NCBI GenBank assembly: GCA_945881845.1
Contig: CAMCVN010000004.1
Location: forward strand, 28,427-92,426
Source: Bifidobacterium breve
GTDB lineage: Bacteria > Actinomycetota > Thermoleophilia > Solirubrobacterales > Solirubrobacteraceae
Length of the DNA stretch: 64,000 nucleotides
Direction of reading: 5' to 3'
Shown here: positions 7,760 to 15,946 of the stretch, one piece after another
Numbering within the stretch: the stretch's first letter is position 1
Layout: each line of letters starts with the position of its first letter
Program-made: the position numbers and the translations under genes
Notes under the pieces: generated by a model
The model's input: only the letters and a program-made list of their open reading frames with translations
Databases searched by the model: none
Told to the model about the DNA's origin: nothing

Positions 7760-9073
7760 CTGACCCCGGCGCCTGAAGATCCAAAGCCCGGCCTCTCGCG
7801 CCGCTCACTCTTCGCCCGCACGGGTGCGGCTGCGCTCGGCGCGACGACGCTCGCGGGTCTTGCTGGCTGCGAGAACACAACGACGCCAGTTGCGGCAGAT
7901 GGCGCCGCCAGCGGCGGGCCTGGACTGCTAGGCGACCCAACCGCTGGTGGCCCGGTCGATTCTGCAGGCATTCCGCTCGCGCGGCGTGACTATCCAGTAA
8001 CTCTCCCCCGCTTTCAGGAGCCGGTCTCAGCCTCGGGTAAGCCTGAGACCGGGGGCGTTTTTAAGATTTATAATTACGCCGACTACCTAAACCCCGACGT
8101 GCTGAAGGAGTTCGGCAAGCGAGAGGGCGTGGAGGTCAAGGTGACGACCTTCGACAGCGTCGATGAAGCGTTCTCGAAGCTGAGCACAGCCGGGTTGGAG
8201 TTCGACGTGATCGTCTCAACCCCAGACCAGCTCTCAAAGCTCGTTGGACGCAAGCTGCTCCAGCCGCTCAACGAAGAGCTAGTGCCAAACCTCAAGAAGA
8301 ACATCTGGGAAGAGATCCATAGCCCCTTCTACGACGTCGACTCGCGCTACACGGTTCCTTACGTCGTCTATACGACCGGAATCGGCTGGCGCAATGACAA
8401 GGTCAATGTCGATCCAGCCAGCCTTGAGAACGGCTGGAACGCGCTCTGGGACGCGACCAGTCAGCGCGGCAAGGTTCAGCTGCTTGACGACAAGCGCGAG
8501 GCGCTTGGAATGGCGATGCTCCGTGCCGGTCAGCCAAACATCAACACCGGCTCGCCAGAGATCGTCAACCTCGCCTTGGAGGGACTTGACGAACTGGCAA
8601 AGAACGTGCGCCCAAAGGTGCAGATCTCGGCCTACGAGACGCTGCCGGCGGGCCGCATCACGATCGGCCAGATGTGGTCGGGGGACCTGCTCTCCGGAGC
8701 GATCAATTACCTACCCGAGGGCACCCCCGCCTCTGTGATGTCGTACTGGTACCAGCCTGAGGGCGGCCCGGTCTTCAACGACATCCTGACCGTCGCCGCC
8801 GCCTCGAAGAAGCCGATCATCGCCCATCGCTTCCTCAACTACATGATGGAACCGCAGGTCGCCTACGACAACTTCGTCAATTACGTCGGCTACCAGCCGC
8901 CACAGAAGTCGCTCAACGCGGCGAAGCTCTTCGACGAGGGAATCCTGCCGAAGTCGCTGAGCAACGCGGTCGTCACGCAGGAGGCCTACGCGGCCGGCAA
9001 CGGCTTCCTAACGCTGACCGCTGAAGGTGAGCAGACTTGGGAGAAGGCCTGGTCGAAGTTCCGGGCGGGCTAA
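7760..9073 (+). CDS. potD: Tat/lipoprotein substrate-binding protein of a polyamine-type ABC importer
   Basis: The frame stays open from 7727, and the protein only makes sense if it starts well before the first ATG/GTG in frame (8099). Reading from CTG at 7760 gives 437 residues with a twin-arginine motif S-R-R-S-L-F, a hydrophobic core and the lipobox L-A-G-C, so it is an exported, lipid-anchored protein. The mature part begins F-K-I-Y-N-Y-A-D-Y-L and has the fold of the PotD/SBP_bac_8 spermidine/putrescine-binding family. No ATG, GTG or TTG exists in frame upstream of the Tat motif, so a CTG start or a sequence error has to be accepted. A strong terminator-like hairpin sits inside the gene at 8021-8062. 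It is followed after 2 bases by the permease genes. The ligand may be a polyamine or a quaternary amine. Confidence 0.8.
   Translation: MTPAPEDPKPGLSRRSLFARTGAAALGATTLAGLAGCENTTTPVAADGAASGGPGLLGDPTAGGPVDSAGIPLARRDYPVTLPRFQEPVSASGKPETGGVFKIYNYADYLNPDVLKEFGKREGVEVKVTTFDSVDEAFSKLSTAGLEFDVIVSTPDQLSKLVGRKLLQPLNEELVPNLKKNIWEEIHSPFYDVDSRYTVPYVVYTTGIGWRNDKVNVDPASLENGWNALWDATSQRGKVQLLDDKREALGMAMLRAGQPNINTGSPEIVNLALEGLDELAKNVRPKVQISAYETLPAGRITIGQMWSGDLLSGAINYLPEGTPASVMSYWYQPEGGPVFNDILTVAAASKKPIIAHRFLNYMMEPQVAYDNFVNYVGYQPPQKSLNAAKLFDEGILPKSLSNAVVTQEAYAAGNGFLTLTAEGEQTWEKAWSKFRAG
8021..8062 (+). terminator. terminator-like hairpin inside the binding-protein gene
   Basis: A perfect 10-bp stem (8021-8030 with 8043-8052, CCGGTCTCAG and its complement) closes a 12-base loop and is followed by GGGCG and five T. 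This is the form of an intrinsic terminator, yet it lies in frame, in the linker between the lipobox and the ligand-binding domain. It could act as an attenuator; this is inferred from form alone. Confidence 0.5.
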
Positions 9074-9075
9074 AG

Positions 9076-9987
9076 ATGGCAAACCGCAGGATCTGGGGCT
9101 TCTTTGCCGCGCCAGGAATGGTCTGGCTTGGGCTTTTCTTTGTTGTCGCCTTCTATGCCGTTATCAGCGTTGGGCTCGGCAACATCAACACGCTCTACCA
9201 GCCGATCCCGCACTGGAACCCGCTCGACTGGAACGTTGGCTACCTAATTCAGGCAATCGAGTCGGTAATCCCCGGCGGCCAGAACTGGCCTGTAGTCGTT
9301 CGCACCGTGATCTACATCACAGCGGCGATCATCGGTGCGCTGCTGATCGGATACCCAGTCGCCTACTACGCATCGCGCCACGCTGGCCGCTGGCGCGGGC
9401 TGGTTGTCGTGCTGCTGATCCTGCCGTTCTGGATCTCCTACATCATGCGTATGTTCGCTTGGACCAACCTGCTCGCGCCCGACGGTTATGGCTCAAAGTT
9501 CCTTAGCGCGCTTTCGATCGACTCGCTCTTCTCATCGCTCGGACTGCTCGATGGCACCGACTGGCTCGGCGGCCAGGGAATCACCGTGGTCATCGCCTTG
9601 ATCTACGGCTATGTGCCGTTCTTCATTCTGCCGCTCTTTGCTTCGCTCGACCGCATAGACCAGCGCGTGATCGAAGCCGCGCGTGACCTTGGTGCGCCGC
9701 CACCGAGCTCATTCTGGCGCGTGATCCTGCCGATGTCGAAGCCGGGAATCCTCGCCGGGCTGGTGCTCGTTGCGCTGCCGATGGCAGGCGATTACTACAC
9801 GCAGACGCTGATGAGCGGCTCGCCCTCGACGAGCATGATCGGCAACACGATCAACGATTACATCCAAGGCGGGCCCGATAAGTCGCTCGGCGCGGCGATG
9901 ACGATTCTGCTCTCAGTCGTGCTGCTCTTCTTCATGCTCTATTACCTGCGCACGCTGCGCCGTGAACAAGGCGAGGTGGCGGCATGA
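9076..9987 (+). CDS. potB: ABC importer permease, PotB-like
   Basis: A 303-residue inner-membrane permease starting at ATG 9076, two bases after the stop of the binding-protein gene; an upstream in-frame ATG at 9037 lies inside that gene and is less likely. About six hydrophobic segments are visible, and the cytoplasmic coupling loop E-A-A-R-D-L-G-A-P-P (near residue 207) is the EAA motif that contacts the ATPase. Family and gene order are those of spermidine/putrescine importers. It overlaps the second permease by 4 bases. Confidence 0.85.
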   Translation: MANRRIWGFFAAPGMVWLGLFFVVAFYAVISVGLGNINTLYQPIPHWNPLDWNVGYLIQAIESVIPGGQNWPVVVRTVIYITAAIIGALLIGYPVAYYASRHAGRWRGLVVVLLILPFWISYIMRMFAWTNLLAPDGYGSKFLSALSIDSLFSSLGLLDGTDWLGGQGITVVIALIYGYVPFFILPLFASLDRIDQRVIEAARDLGAPPPSSFWRVILPMSKPGILAGLVLVALPMAGDYYTQTLMSGSPSTSMIGNTINDYIQGGPDKSLGAAMTILLSVVLLFFMLYYLRTLRREQGEVAA

Positions 9988-10916
9988 GCTCCGCACCGAC
10001 CGAGCAGGCTGCCACAACCCAGCAAGCGAAGAGTCCACGATTCTCACTCGGCAACCCGTGGAGCAAGCCGCGCTGGCTCACCGGCATCACCTGGGTCTAC
10101 ATCCTTTGGTCGCTACTGCCGGTGCTGCTGGCGATCCGCGTGGCCTTTAACGAAGGGCGCTCGCGCACGGCAATCGACGGCTGGTCGCTGAAGTGGTTCT
10201 TTGGCGACAACAGCTTCAGCGTCTTCGGTGACCCGGCGCTGCAAGACGCGCTGACCCACAGCCTCTTGCTTGCCGGACTGGCGATGCTGATTGCCACTCC
10301 GCTTGGAATAATGCTCGCGATCGGGCTGCAGCGCTGGCGCGGCCGTGGTTCCGGGCCGGCCAATGTTGTGGCGCTACTGCCGCTCGTCACGCCGGAGCTG
10401 GTATTCGCAGTTGGCCTCTTCCTGCTCTTCACAACGCTGCTCTCAACGATTGGACTGGGCACCACCGCACAGGTGATCGGCCACGTGACCTTCTCAATGT
10501 CGTTCGTCGTCGTGATCGTGCGCGGCCGCCTCGTTACGGTCGGCCCCGACGTTGAGGAGGCCGCCGCCGATCTTGGAGCCCCTCCCCTGGCTGTAATCTG
10601 GCGCGTCCTGCTGCCGCTGCTGGCGCCAGCGATCGCGGCCAGCGTGCTGATCGTCTTCGCGCTCTCGATCGACGACTTCGTTGTCAGCCAGTACCTCGCT
10701 TCAGGCGCCGACACGGCGACCGTCCCAATGCGAATCTACGCTCAGGCGCGTGCCGCACCGCTGCCGTCGCTGAACGCGTTGGCAACGCTGATGCTTCTCT
10801 TCACGCTGCTGGCGTTGGTGCTGGCCTACGTTGTTTTCCGATTCATGACGCGTGGCGAAAAGCGTGGCTCGGCGATCGAACAGATCGCCTCAATCGATTC
10901 TGGAGGTGGACGATGA
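9984..10916 (+). CDS. potC: ABC importer permease, PotC-like
   Basis: A 310-residue permease that begins in the ATGA overlap with the preceding gene. It has a hydrophilic N-terminus of about 30 residues, then about six membrane segments, with the EAA loop E-E-A-A-A-D-L-G-A-P-P near residue 190. It forms the heterodimeric membrane channel with the preceding permease. The terminal part runs into the ATPase gene with another 4-base overlap, so all three are translationally coupled. Confidence 0.85.
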   Translation: MSSAPTEQAATTQQAKSPRFSLGNPWSKPRWLTGITWVYILWSLLPVLLAIRVAFNEGRSRTAIDGWSLKWFFGDNSFSVFGDPALQDALTHSLLLAGLAMLIATPLGIMLAIGLQRWRGRGSGPANVVALLPLVTPELVFAVGLFLLFTTLLSTIGLGTTAQVIGHVTFSMSFVVVIVRGRLVTVGPDVEEAAADLGAPPLAVIWRVLLPLLAPAIAASVLIVFALSIDDFVVSQYLASGADTATVPMRIYAQARAAPLPSLNALATLMLLFTLLALVLAYVVFRFMTRGEKRGSAIEQIASIDSGGGR

Positions 10917-12034
10917 GTGAAGGAGATATCCGGCTCGAAGGGCTGGTTAAGAACTACGGTGATGTGGTTGCAGTCGACGGAATCGACCTGCACATCCCCT
11001 CCGGCGAGTTCTTCACGATGCTCGGCCCATCGGGCTGCGGCAAGACAACAACGCTGCGGATGATTGCCGGATTTGAGCGCCCAACCGAGGGCGAGATTCT
11101 GCTCGACGGTGTAGACATGTCGTCAACGCCGCCACACAAGCGCCGCGTCAACACGGTCTTCCAAAACTACGCGCTCTTCACGCACATGACGGTCGCCGAG
11201 AACGTTGGCTTCGGCCTGCGCTACCAGAAGGTCGGTAAAGACGAAGCGATGCAACGCGTGCGAGCGGTGATGGAGATGGTTCAGATCAGCGAACTCGGCG
11301 AGCGGCGCACTTCGGAGCTCTCGGGCGGCCAGCAGCAGCGCGTCGCGCTGGCAAGGGCGCTGGTGCTGGAAGCGCCGGTGCTGCTGCTCGACGAGCCGCT
11401 TGGCGCGCTCGACGCACGTTTGCGGCTTGACCTGCAGGTCGAACTGAAGCGGATTCAGGAGCAGCTCGAAGTGACCTTCATCTACGTCACCCACGATCAG
11501 GACGAGGCGCTGACGATGAGCGACCGCGTCGCCGTGATGAAGGGCGGAAAGATCGAGCAGTGCGACGTGCCACAGAAGCTTTACGAGGAGCCGAACACGG
11601 CCTTCGTCGCCAACTTCCTCGGCTCAGCAAACCTGCTCAGCGTTGAGGCGAAGGCAGCGGGCGCAGGCTGCGATGTGATCCTCGGCAACTTCACGCTTAA
11701 GAGCGACAGCAAGCCTGAGCAGGCTGGCGTCGGCACGGCGATGATTCGCCCCGAGTACGTCAAGCTTGAGCCGCACGGCAGCGAGGGCGAGAACCGCGTC
11801 CCCGGAATGGTCGAAGAGGTCGTCTACATGGGCTTCCACCAGGATGTCCGCGTGCGACTTGCCAACGGTGACCTGGTCCGCGCTGACGTCCCCAACGATG
11901 GCGATTCGCCGGAGTACGAGCAAGGTAACGCGGTTGCGGTTCACCTCCGCGCAGCAAACCTGCGAGTGCTCGATGACTACCCCGATGAAGCTGCTGACGA
12001 CACCGCTGACGACGCAGATACCGCCGCCGTCTAG
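10913..12034 (+). CDS. potA: ABC importer ATP-binding protein, PotA-like
   Basis: A 373-residue ATPase. Walker A is G-P-S-G-C-G-K-T-T (near 40), the signature is L-S-G-G-Q-Q-Q-R, Walker B is V-L-L-L-D-E-P-L-G-A-L-D, and the switch His lies in V-T-H-D-Q-D-E-A. Residues from about 240 form a TOBE domain, usual for this importer class and often used in regulation. The last 15 residues are an acidic Asp/Ala tail. It powers the import of the ligand bound by the lipoprotein encoded first in the operon. It is the last gene; a short hairpin follows at 12034-12051. Confidence 0.9.
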   Translation: MSEGDIRLEGLVKNYGDVVAVDGIDLHIPSGEFFTMLGPSGCGKTTTLRMIAGFERPTEGEILLDGVDMSSTPPHKRRVNTVFQNYALFTHMTVAENVGFGLRYQKVGKDEAMQRVRAVMEMVQISELGERRTSELSGGQQQRVALARALVLEAPVLLLDEPLGALDARLRLDLQVELKRIQEQLEVTFIYVTHDQDEALTMSDRVAVMKGGKIEQCDVPQKLYEEPNTAFVANFLGSANLLSVEAKAAGAGCDVILGNFTLKSDSKPEQAGVGTAMIRPEYVKLEPHGSEGENRVPGMVEEVVYMGFHQDVRVRLANGDLVRADVPNDGDSPEYEQGNAVAVHLRAANLRVLDDYPDEAADDTADDADTAAV

Positions 12035-12051
12035 AGCGAGCCGGTGCGCTC
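12034..12051. terminator. short hairpin between convergent genes
   Basis: GAGCG-AGCCGGTG-CGCTC overlaps the stop codon of the ATPase gene and the stop of the convergent TetR gene. The same core (GAGCGAGCCG then CGCTCAG) recurs at 27090-27110. There is no T-tract. A bidirectional terminator or a barrier to antisense transcription is possible. Confidence 0.35.
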
Positions 12052-12625
12052 AGAGACCGAGCTCGGGCGCGGCCGACGACCAGATCTGTTGGCGCGCGAG
12101 CTCAAGCGTGATTGCCGGGTCTCCGATCAACACTCGAATCCCGTAGCCGTCGATCAGCGCCAACAGGTGGTTGGCCACTTGCTCGACGTCGGCGATCTTG
12201 AACTCGCCGCTCGCGATACCGGCGCGCAGCTCATCGGTGAACCAGTCATGCAGCTTCGCGTAAAGGCGGGCGCCAAACTCGCGCAGGTCGGGTTCGCGCG
12301 CGGCGCGCAGCCAAAGCTCTACCCAGAGAACAAAGTCGTCGTGGAGGGCGTCGGAGCTGGGCAGGCAGATGTCGATCATCTCGGCCAGCCGCTGCGCCGA
12401 CGTGGCGTCAGCGCCGAGCTCTTCGCCAACGCGCAACTGCGCGGCATGGTCGTAGGAGTACTCGAGCGCTTCGGCCAGCAGCAGATCGCGCGTTTCGAAG
12501 TGGTAATGGACCAGCGCGGTCGAGACGCTGGCCTCGTTGGCGACGCGGGCGACCCTCACGCCATCGGTTCCCTCTTGGGCAATACGCTTAACGGCCGCCT
12601 CGAGAATTTGATCGCGCATCGACAT
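12050..12625 (-). CDS. TetR-family regulator, BetI-like
   Basis: A 191-residue protein. Residues 5-50 form the TetR helix-turn-helix, I-L-E-A-A-V-K-R-I then V-A-N-E-A-S-V-S-T-A-L-V-H-Y-H-F; the L-V-H-Y-H-F ending is typical of BetI-like members. The C-terminal part is helical with W-V-E-L-W and resembles the BetI-type ligand domain. BetI proteins repress choline/betaine genes and release DNA on ligand binding. The gene is convergent with the importer operon and divergent from the acyl-CoA dehydrogenase gene 40 bp away, so it may control either or both. The ligand is unknown. Confidence 0.8.
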   Translation of the reverse strand: MSMRDQILEAAVKRIAQEGTDGVRVARVANEASVSTALVHYHFETRDLLLAEALEYSYDHAAQLRVGEELGADATSAQRLAEMIDICLPSSDALHDDFVLWVELWLRAAREPDLREFGARLYAKLHDWFTDELRAGIASGEFKIADVEQVANHLLALIDGYGIRVLIGDPAITLELARQQIWSSAAPELGL

Positions 12626-12665
12626 TGTTCAGCGAAGCTTAGTCCCCGACCGGAATGAGAAGACG

Positions 12666-13868
12666 ATGACCACCGCAGCCAACTCCCCAGCCCCCGCCGA
12701 CGTGCTCAGCCTCAGCGAATCAGAGCTTGAGCTTCAGGCCCGCGCGCGCAAGTTCGCCGACGAGATCCTCCAGCCGCTTGAGGTCGAAGCTGAGATGAAC
12801 GGCGGCCACCTTCCAGCAGACGCGCTCAAGACAATCAAAGAGGAGTCGCTGAAGCGCAAGCTCAGCGGCGGCCTGCACGCCGCCGAGCACGGCGGCAACA
12901 GCTGGACGCACGTCGAATGGTTCCTCGTCGAGGAGCAGCTCGGGCGCATCACGAACGCCGTCTCTTGGCACATGCCGACGGCCTATAACGTGCTTGCCCA
13001 CGGCTCGCCCGCGCAGATCGAGAAGTACCTGCTGCCAGGGCTCCGCGGTGAGACGCATGACGCTTACGCGGTGACAGAAGAGCACGCCGGCTCCGACCCG
13101 TCGGGGATCACGACGACGGCGGTGAAGGACGGCGAAGGCTGGACGATCAACGGTGAGAAGTGGTTCGTCACCTATGGCGACGTGGCGGCCGTCTTCATCG
13201 TGATGGCCAACGCAATCGTTGACGGGGAGCCGCAGGGGACGCTCTTCTTGATCGACGCCGATACAGACGGGATCGAAGTAGTCGACAACCCGCCGTTCAC
13301 GCACACCTATCCACACGGCCACCCGACGATTCGCTTCAACGACGTGAAGGTCGGCGACGACGCGATCATCGGCGGCCTCGGCGGTGGCGACAAGCTGCAG
13401 CAGGACTGGTTCTCCGAAGAGCGGCTCGGAATCGCGGCCCGTTGCGGTGGCGCGATGACGCGACTGCTGGAGGAAACGACCGCGTGGGCGATCGAGCGCG
13501 AGCAGGGCGGCTCGCGGATCATCGACTATCAGGGCGTCTCGTTCCCGCTCGCTGACTCGGCCGCCGACGTAGCTGCCGGGCGACTGCTTGGCCTCTATAC
13601 CGCGCGTCTCGCCGACGCCGGCGCCGACCCGAAGCTGATCCACGCCAAGTCATCGATGGCGAAGCTCTTCATGAGCGAAGCAGCAAACCGCTGTGCCGAT
13701 CGTTGCCTGCAAATCTTCGGTGGCCGCGGCTACATGCGCAGCAACGTTGCTGAGCGCTTCTGGCGCGAGCTGCGCGTCGATCGGATCTGGGAAGGCACGA
13801 GCGAAATCCAGCGGTTGATCATCGCCCGCTCACTCGAGCGCCGCGGCGTTGAGCGAGTAATTAACTAG
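12666..13868 (+). CDS. acyl-CoA dehydrogenase
   Basis: A 400-residue flavoprotein dehydrogenase. The FAD/substrate signature A-Y-A-V-T-E-E-H-A-G-S-D-P is near residue 140, a W-x-I-N-G-E-K-W-F-V-T segment near 160, and the C-terminal F-G-G-R-G-Y-M-R motif and R-I-W-E-G-T-S-E-I-Q-R-L near 375-385. The Glu in W-E-G-T-S is the usual catalytic base in several subfamilies. It oxidises an acyl-CoA to the enoyl-CoA and passes electrons to ETF. The chain length is not readable. Its stop overlaps the GTG start of the acyl-CoA synthetase by one base, which suggests joint action on one acid. Confidence 0.9.
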   Translation: MTTAANSPAPADVLSLSESELELQARARKFADEILQPLEVEAEMNGGHLPADALKTIKEESLKRKLSGGLHAAEHGGNSWTHVEWFLVEEQLGRITNAVSWHMPTAYNVLAHGSPAQIEKYLLPGLRGETHDAYAVTEEHAGSDPSGITTTAVKDGEGWTINGEKWFVTYGDVAAVFIVMANAIVDGEPQGTLFLIDADTDGIEVVDNPPFTHTYPHGHPTIRFNDVKVGDDAIIGGLGGGDKLQQDWFSEERLGIAARCGGAMTRLLEETTAWAIEREQGGSRIIDYQGVSFPLADSAADVAAGRLLGLYTARLADAGADPKLIHAKSSMAKLFMSEAANRCADRCLQIFGGRGYMRSNVAERFWRELRVDRIWEGTSEIQRLIIARSLERRGVERVIN

Positions 13869-15940
13869 TGGATCTCAGCAGGCTCCTGGACCCGAAGTCG
13901 ATCGCCATCGTCGGCGCCAGCGAACGCCCCGCGTCGTACGGCGGCGAGGCGCTGCTGAACCTCAAACGGATCAATTACGGCGGCAAGGTTTACGCCGTTA
14001 ATCCAGGCCGCGACGAGGTTCATGGATTCGACTGTTTCGCATCGCTGGCCGATCTGCCTGAAGCGCCTGATGCAGTAATCGTCGCGATCCCCGCCGAGCA
14101 CGTGGCGGCTGTGATTGAGCAGGCCGGCGCGCTCGGCTGCGGCGGCGCTGTCGTTTTCGCGGCCGGCTTCTCCGAATCGCGCGAGGGCGAGCAGCACGAG
14201 GCCGAACTCGTCGCCGCCGCGGCCGCCCATGATCTGCCGGTCTGTGGCCCGAACGGCAATGGAATCGTCTCTATCGCCTCCAACTTCGCGCTCTGGGGCG
14301 ACATGGTTGGGCCACGCGACGCGGGGCCGGTGGCGCTCGTATCGCAGTCCGGAAACGTCGCCGTCAACGCGATCGCGTCGCGACGCGGACTACGGCTCCA
14401 CACCGTCGTCTCCTGCGGCAATCAGGCCGTACTTGACGCCGCCGACTACCTCGAAGCGTTCTGCCAGCTCGACGGGGTTCGCTCGGTCGCCTGCTACTTG
14501 GAAGCGGAGGGTGACGGCGCTCGCTGGTGCGCGGCGCTAGAGGCCTGCGCGCGGGCCGACGTTGCAGTGACGATTCTCAAAGCCGGATCATCAGAGGCTG
14601 GCGCCGCCGCCGCGCAGGCCCACACCGGAGCGGTCGCCGGCGACCAGCGTGTATTTGAGGCGATGGCTGAAGCGGCGGGCGCAGCCTGGGCGCGTGACCC
14701 TCACGAGCTGCTCGAGACAGCAAAGGCGCTAGCCGTGAGGGGCCGCGGCGGCCTCGCAGCGGGCGTTGCCGTGATGACCTGCTCCGGCGGCGACTCCAGC
14801 GTCTGCGCCGACCTCGCAGCCGAGATCGGCGTCTCGCTTCCGCCGCTACAGCCTGAAACGATCGCCCGGCTCGAAGAGCTCCTCCCCAGCGCGGCAACGG
14901 CCGCCAACCCACTCGACTACACGGCACTGCTGTGGGGCGACCCGGGCGCGATCGAAGGGCTTGTGCGGGCACTTGCTGACGACCCCGGCATCGGCCGCGT
15001 GCTGGTGCTCTACGACCAGCCCGACGGGCTCGACGGCGACGCAGTCGAATCGTGGGCGCAGGCGATTGAAGGGGTGCGCGCCGCGACCGACTGCCCGGCG
15101 CAACTAATTGTTTGCTCGACGCTGCCTGAGCTAATGCCAGACGACGTCGCCGCTTCGCTAATTGACGACGGGATCGCAGCCTTGGCGGGCCTGCAGAGCG
15201 GGCTGCAAGCGATCGCCGAGCTAGTCAAAGAGCCGGTCGCGCCGGAGCGGATTGCCGCGATCGGCGCCGCCTGCCAGCGTGCAGCCGCCAGCGAACGCGG
15301 CGGCGAGCTGGAGTGGCTTTCAGAGCATGATGCGAAGGCGCTGCTGGCGACGCACGCGCTCGCCGTGCCTGAAGGGCGCGTCGTCGGCGATCAAGACGAC
15401 GCTGTCGCGGCGCTCAGTCAACTTGGTGGCCGCGTCGTAATCAAACTCTCCGGTACTGAGCTGCGCCACAAGAGCGAACTCGGAGCATTGGCGCTCAACC
15501 TTCGCAGCGAGGACGACGTGCGCTCTGCCTACTCGCGACTGAGCGCGCTACCGGCCGCCGCTTCAGCCTCCGTATTCGTCGAAGCGATGGCAGAGCCGGG
15601 GGTCGAGATGATCGTCGCCGCGCGCACCGACGCGGTTGTTCCAGCGCTGATCGTTGGCCTCGGTGGAATCTGGACCGAGCTACTGAGCGACGCGGCAGTG
15701 ATCCCGCTCCCTGCCTCGGCAAGCGAGATCGAAGCTGCGATCCGCGGCCTGCGCGGCGCAGCGCTGCTCGACGGCGGCCGCGGCGGCGTGAAGCTGGCAA
15801 TCGGCGCACTTGCCGAGTTCGCGGCCGGAGTCGGCGAACTGCTGCTCGAGCGAGGGCTAGAGCTGATCGAGTGCAACCCTGTCATCGTCAGCGAGCACGG
15901 CGCAGTCGCCGCCGACGCACTAATCGCCCGACGCACGTAA
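13868..15940 (+). CDS. ADP-forming acyl-CoA synthetase
   Basis: A 690-residue single-chain enzyme of the acetate-CoA ligase (ADP-forming) family. The order is a CoA-binding Rossmann domain (S-I-A-I-V-G-A-S-E-R-P near 12), two succinyl-CoA-ligase-like domains (V-A-L-V-S-Q-S-G-N-V-A near 155; M-T-C-S-G-G-D near 300), and a C-terminal ATP-grasp domain (V-V-I-K-L-S-G near 525, E-M-I-V-A-A-R-T-D near 580, I-E-C-N-P-V near 665). It makes or uses an acyl-CoA with ADP/ATP. GTG start shared with the stop of the dehydrogenase gene (TAGTG). The pair probably degrades or activates one carboxylic acid. Confidence 0.85.
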   Translation: MDLSRLLDPKSIAIVGASERPASYGGEALLNLKRINYGGKVYAVNPGRDEVHGFDCFASLADLPEAPDAVIVAIPAEHVAAVIEQAGALGCGGAVVFAAGFSESREGEQHEAELVAAAAAHDLPVCGPNGNGIVSIASNFALWGDMVGPRDAGPVALVSQSGNVAVNAIASRRGLRLHTVVSCGNQAVLDAADYLEAFCQLDGVRSVACYLEAEGDGARWCAALEACARADVAVTILKAGSSEAGAAAAQAHTGAVAGDQRVFEAMAEAAGAAWARDPHELLETAKALAVRGRGGLAAGVAVMTCSGGDSSVCADLAAEIGVSLPPLQPETIARLEELLPSAATAANPLDYTALLWGDPGAIEGLVRALADDPGIGRVLVLYDQPDGLDGDAVESWAQAIEGVRAATDCPAQLIVCSTLPELMPDDVAASLIDDGIAALAGLQSGLQAIAELVKEPVAPERIAAIGAACQRAAASERGGELEWLSEHDAKALLATHALAVPEGRVVGDQDDAVAALSQLGGRVVIKLSGTELRHKSELGALALNLRSEDDVRSAYSRLSALPAAASASVFVEAMAEPGVEMIVAARTDAVVPALIVGLGGIWTELLSDAAVIPLPASASEIEAAIRGLRGAALLDGGRGGVKLAIGALAEFAAGVGELLLERGLELIECNPVIVSEHGAVAADALIARRT

Positions 15941-15946
15941 CTCAGC

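Noticed and set aside
6748..7971. Long minus-strand open frame over the Rieske gene
   Set aside because: Antisense frame; the plus strand has conserved iron ligands and a ribosome site, and the minus product shows no domain.
12044..12658. Plus-strand 204-codon frame opposite the TetR gene
   Set aside because: The minus-strand product has a clear TetR helix-turn-helix; the other frame has no recognisable feature.
12720..13643. Long minus-strand open frame over the acyl-CoA dehydrogenase gene
   Set aside because: Explained by high-GC third-position bias; the plus-strand protein has all family motifs.
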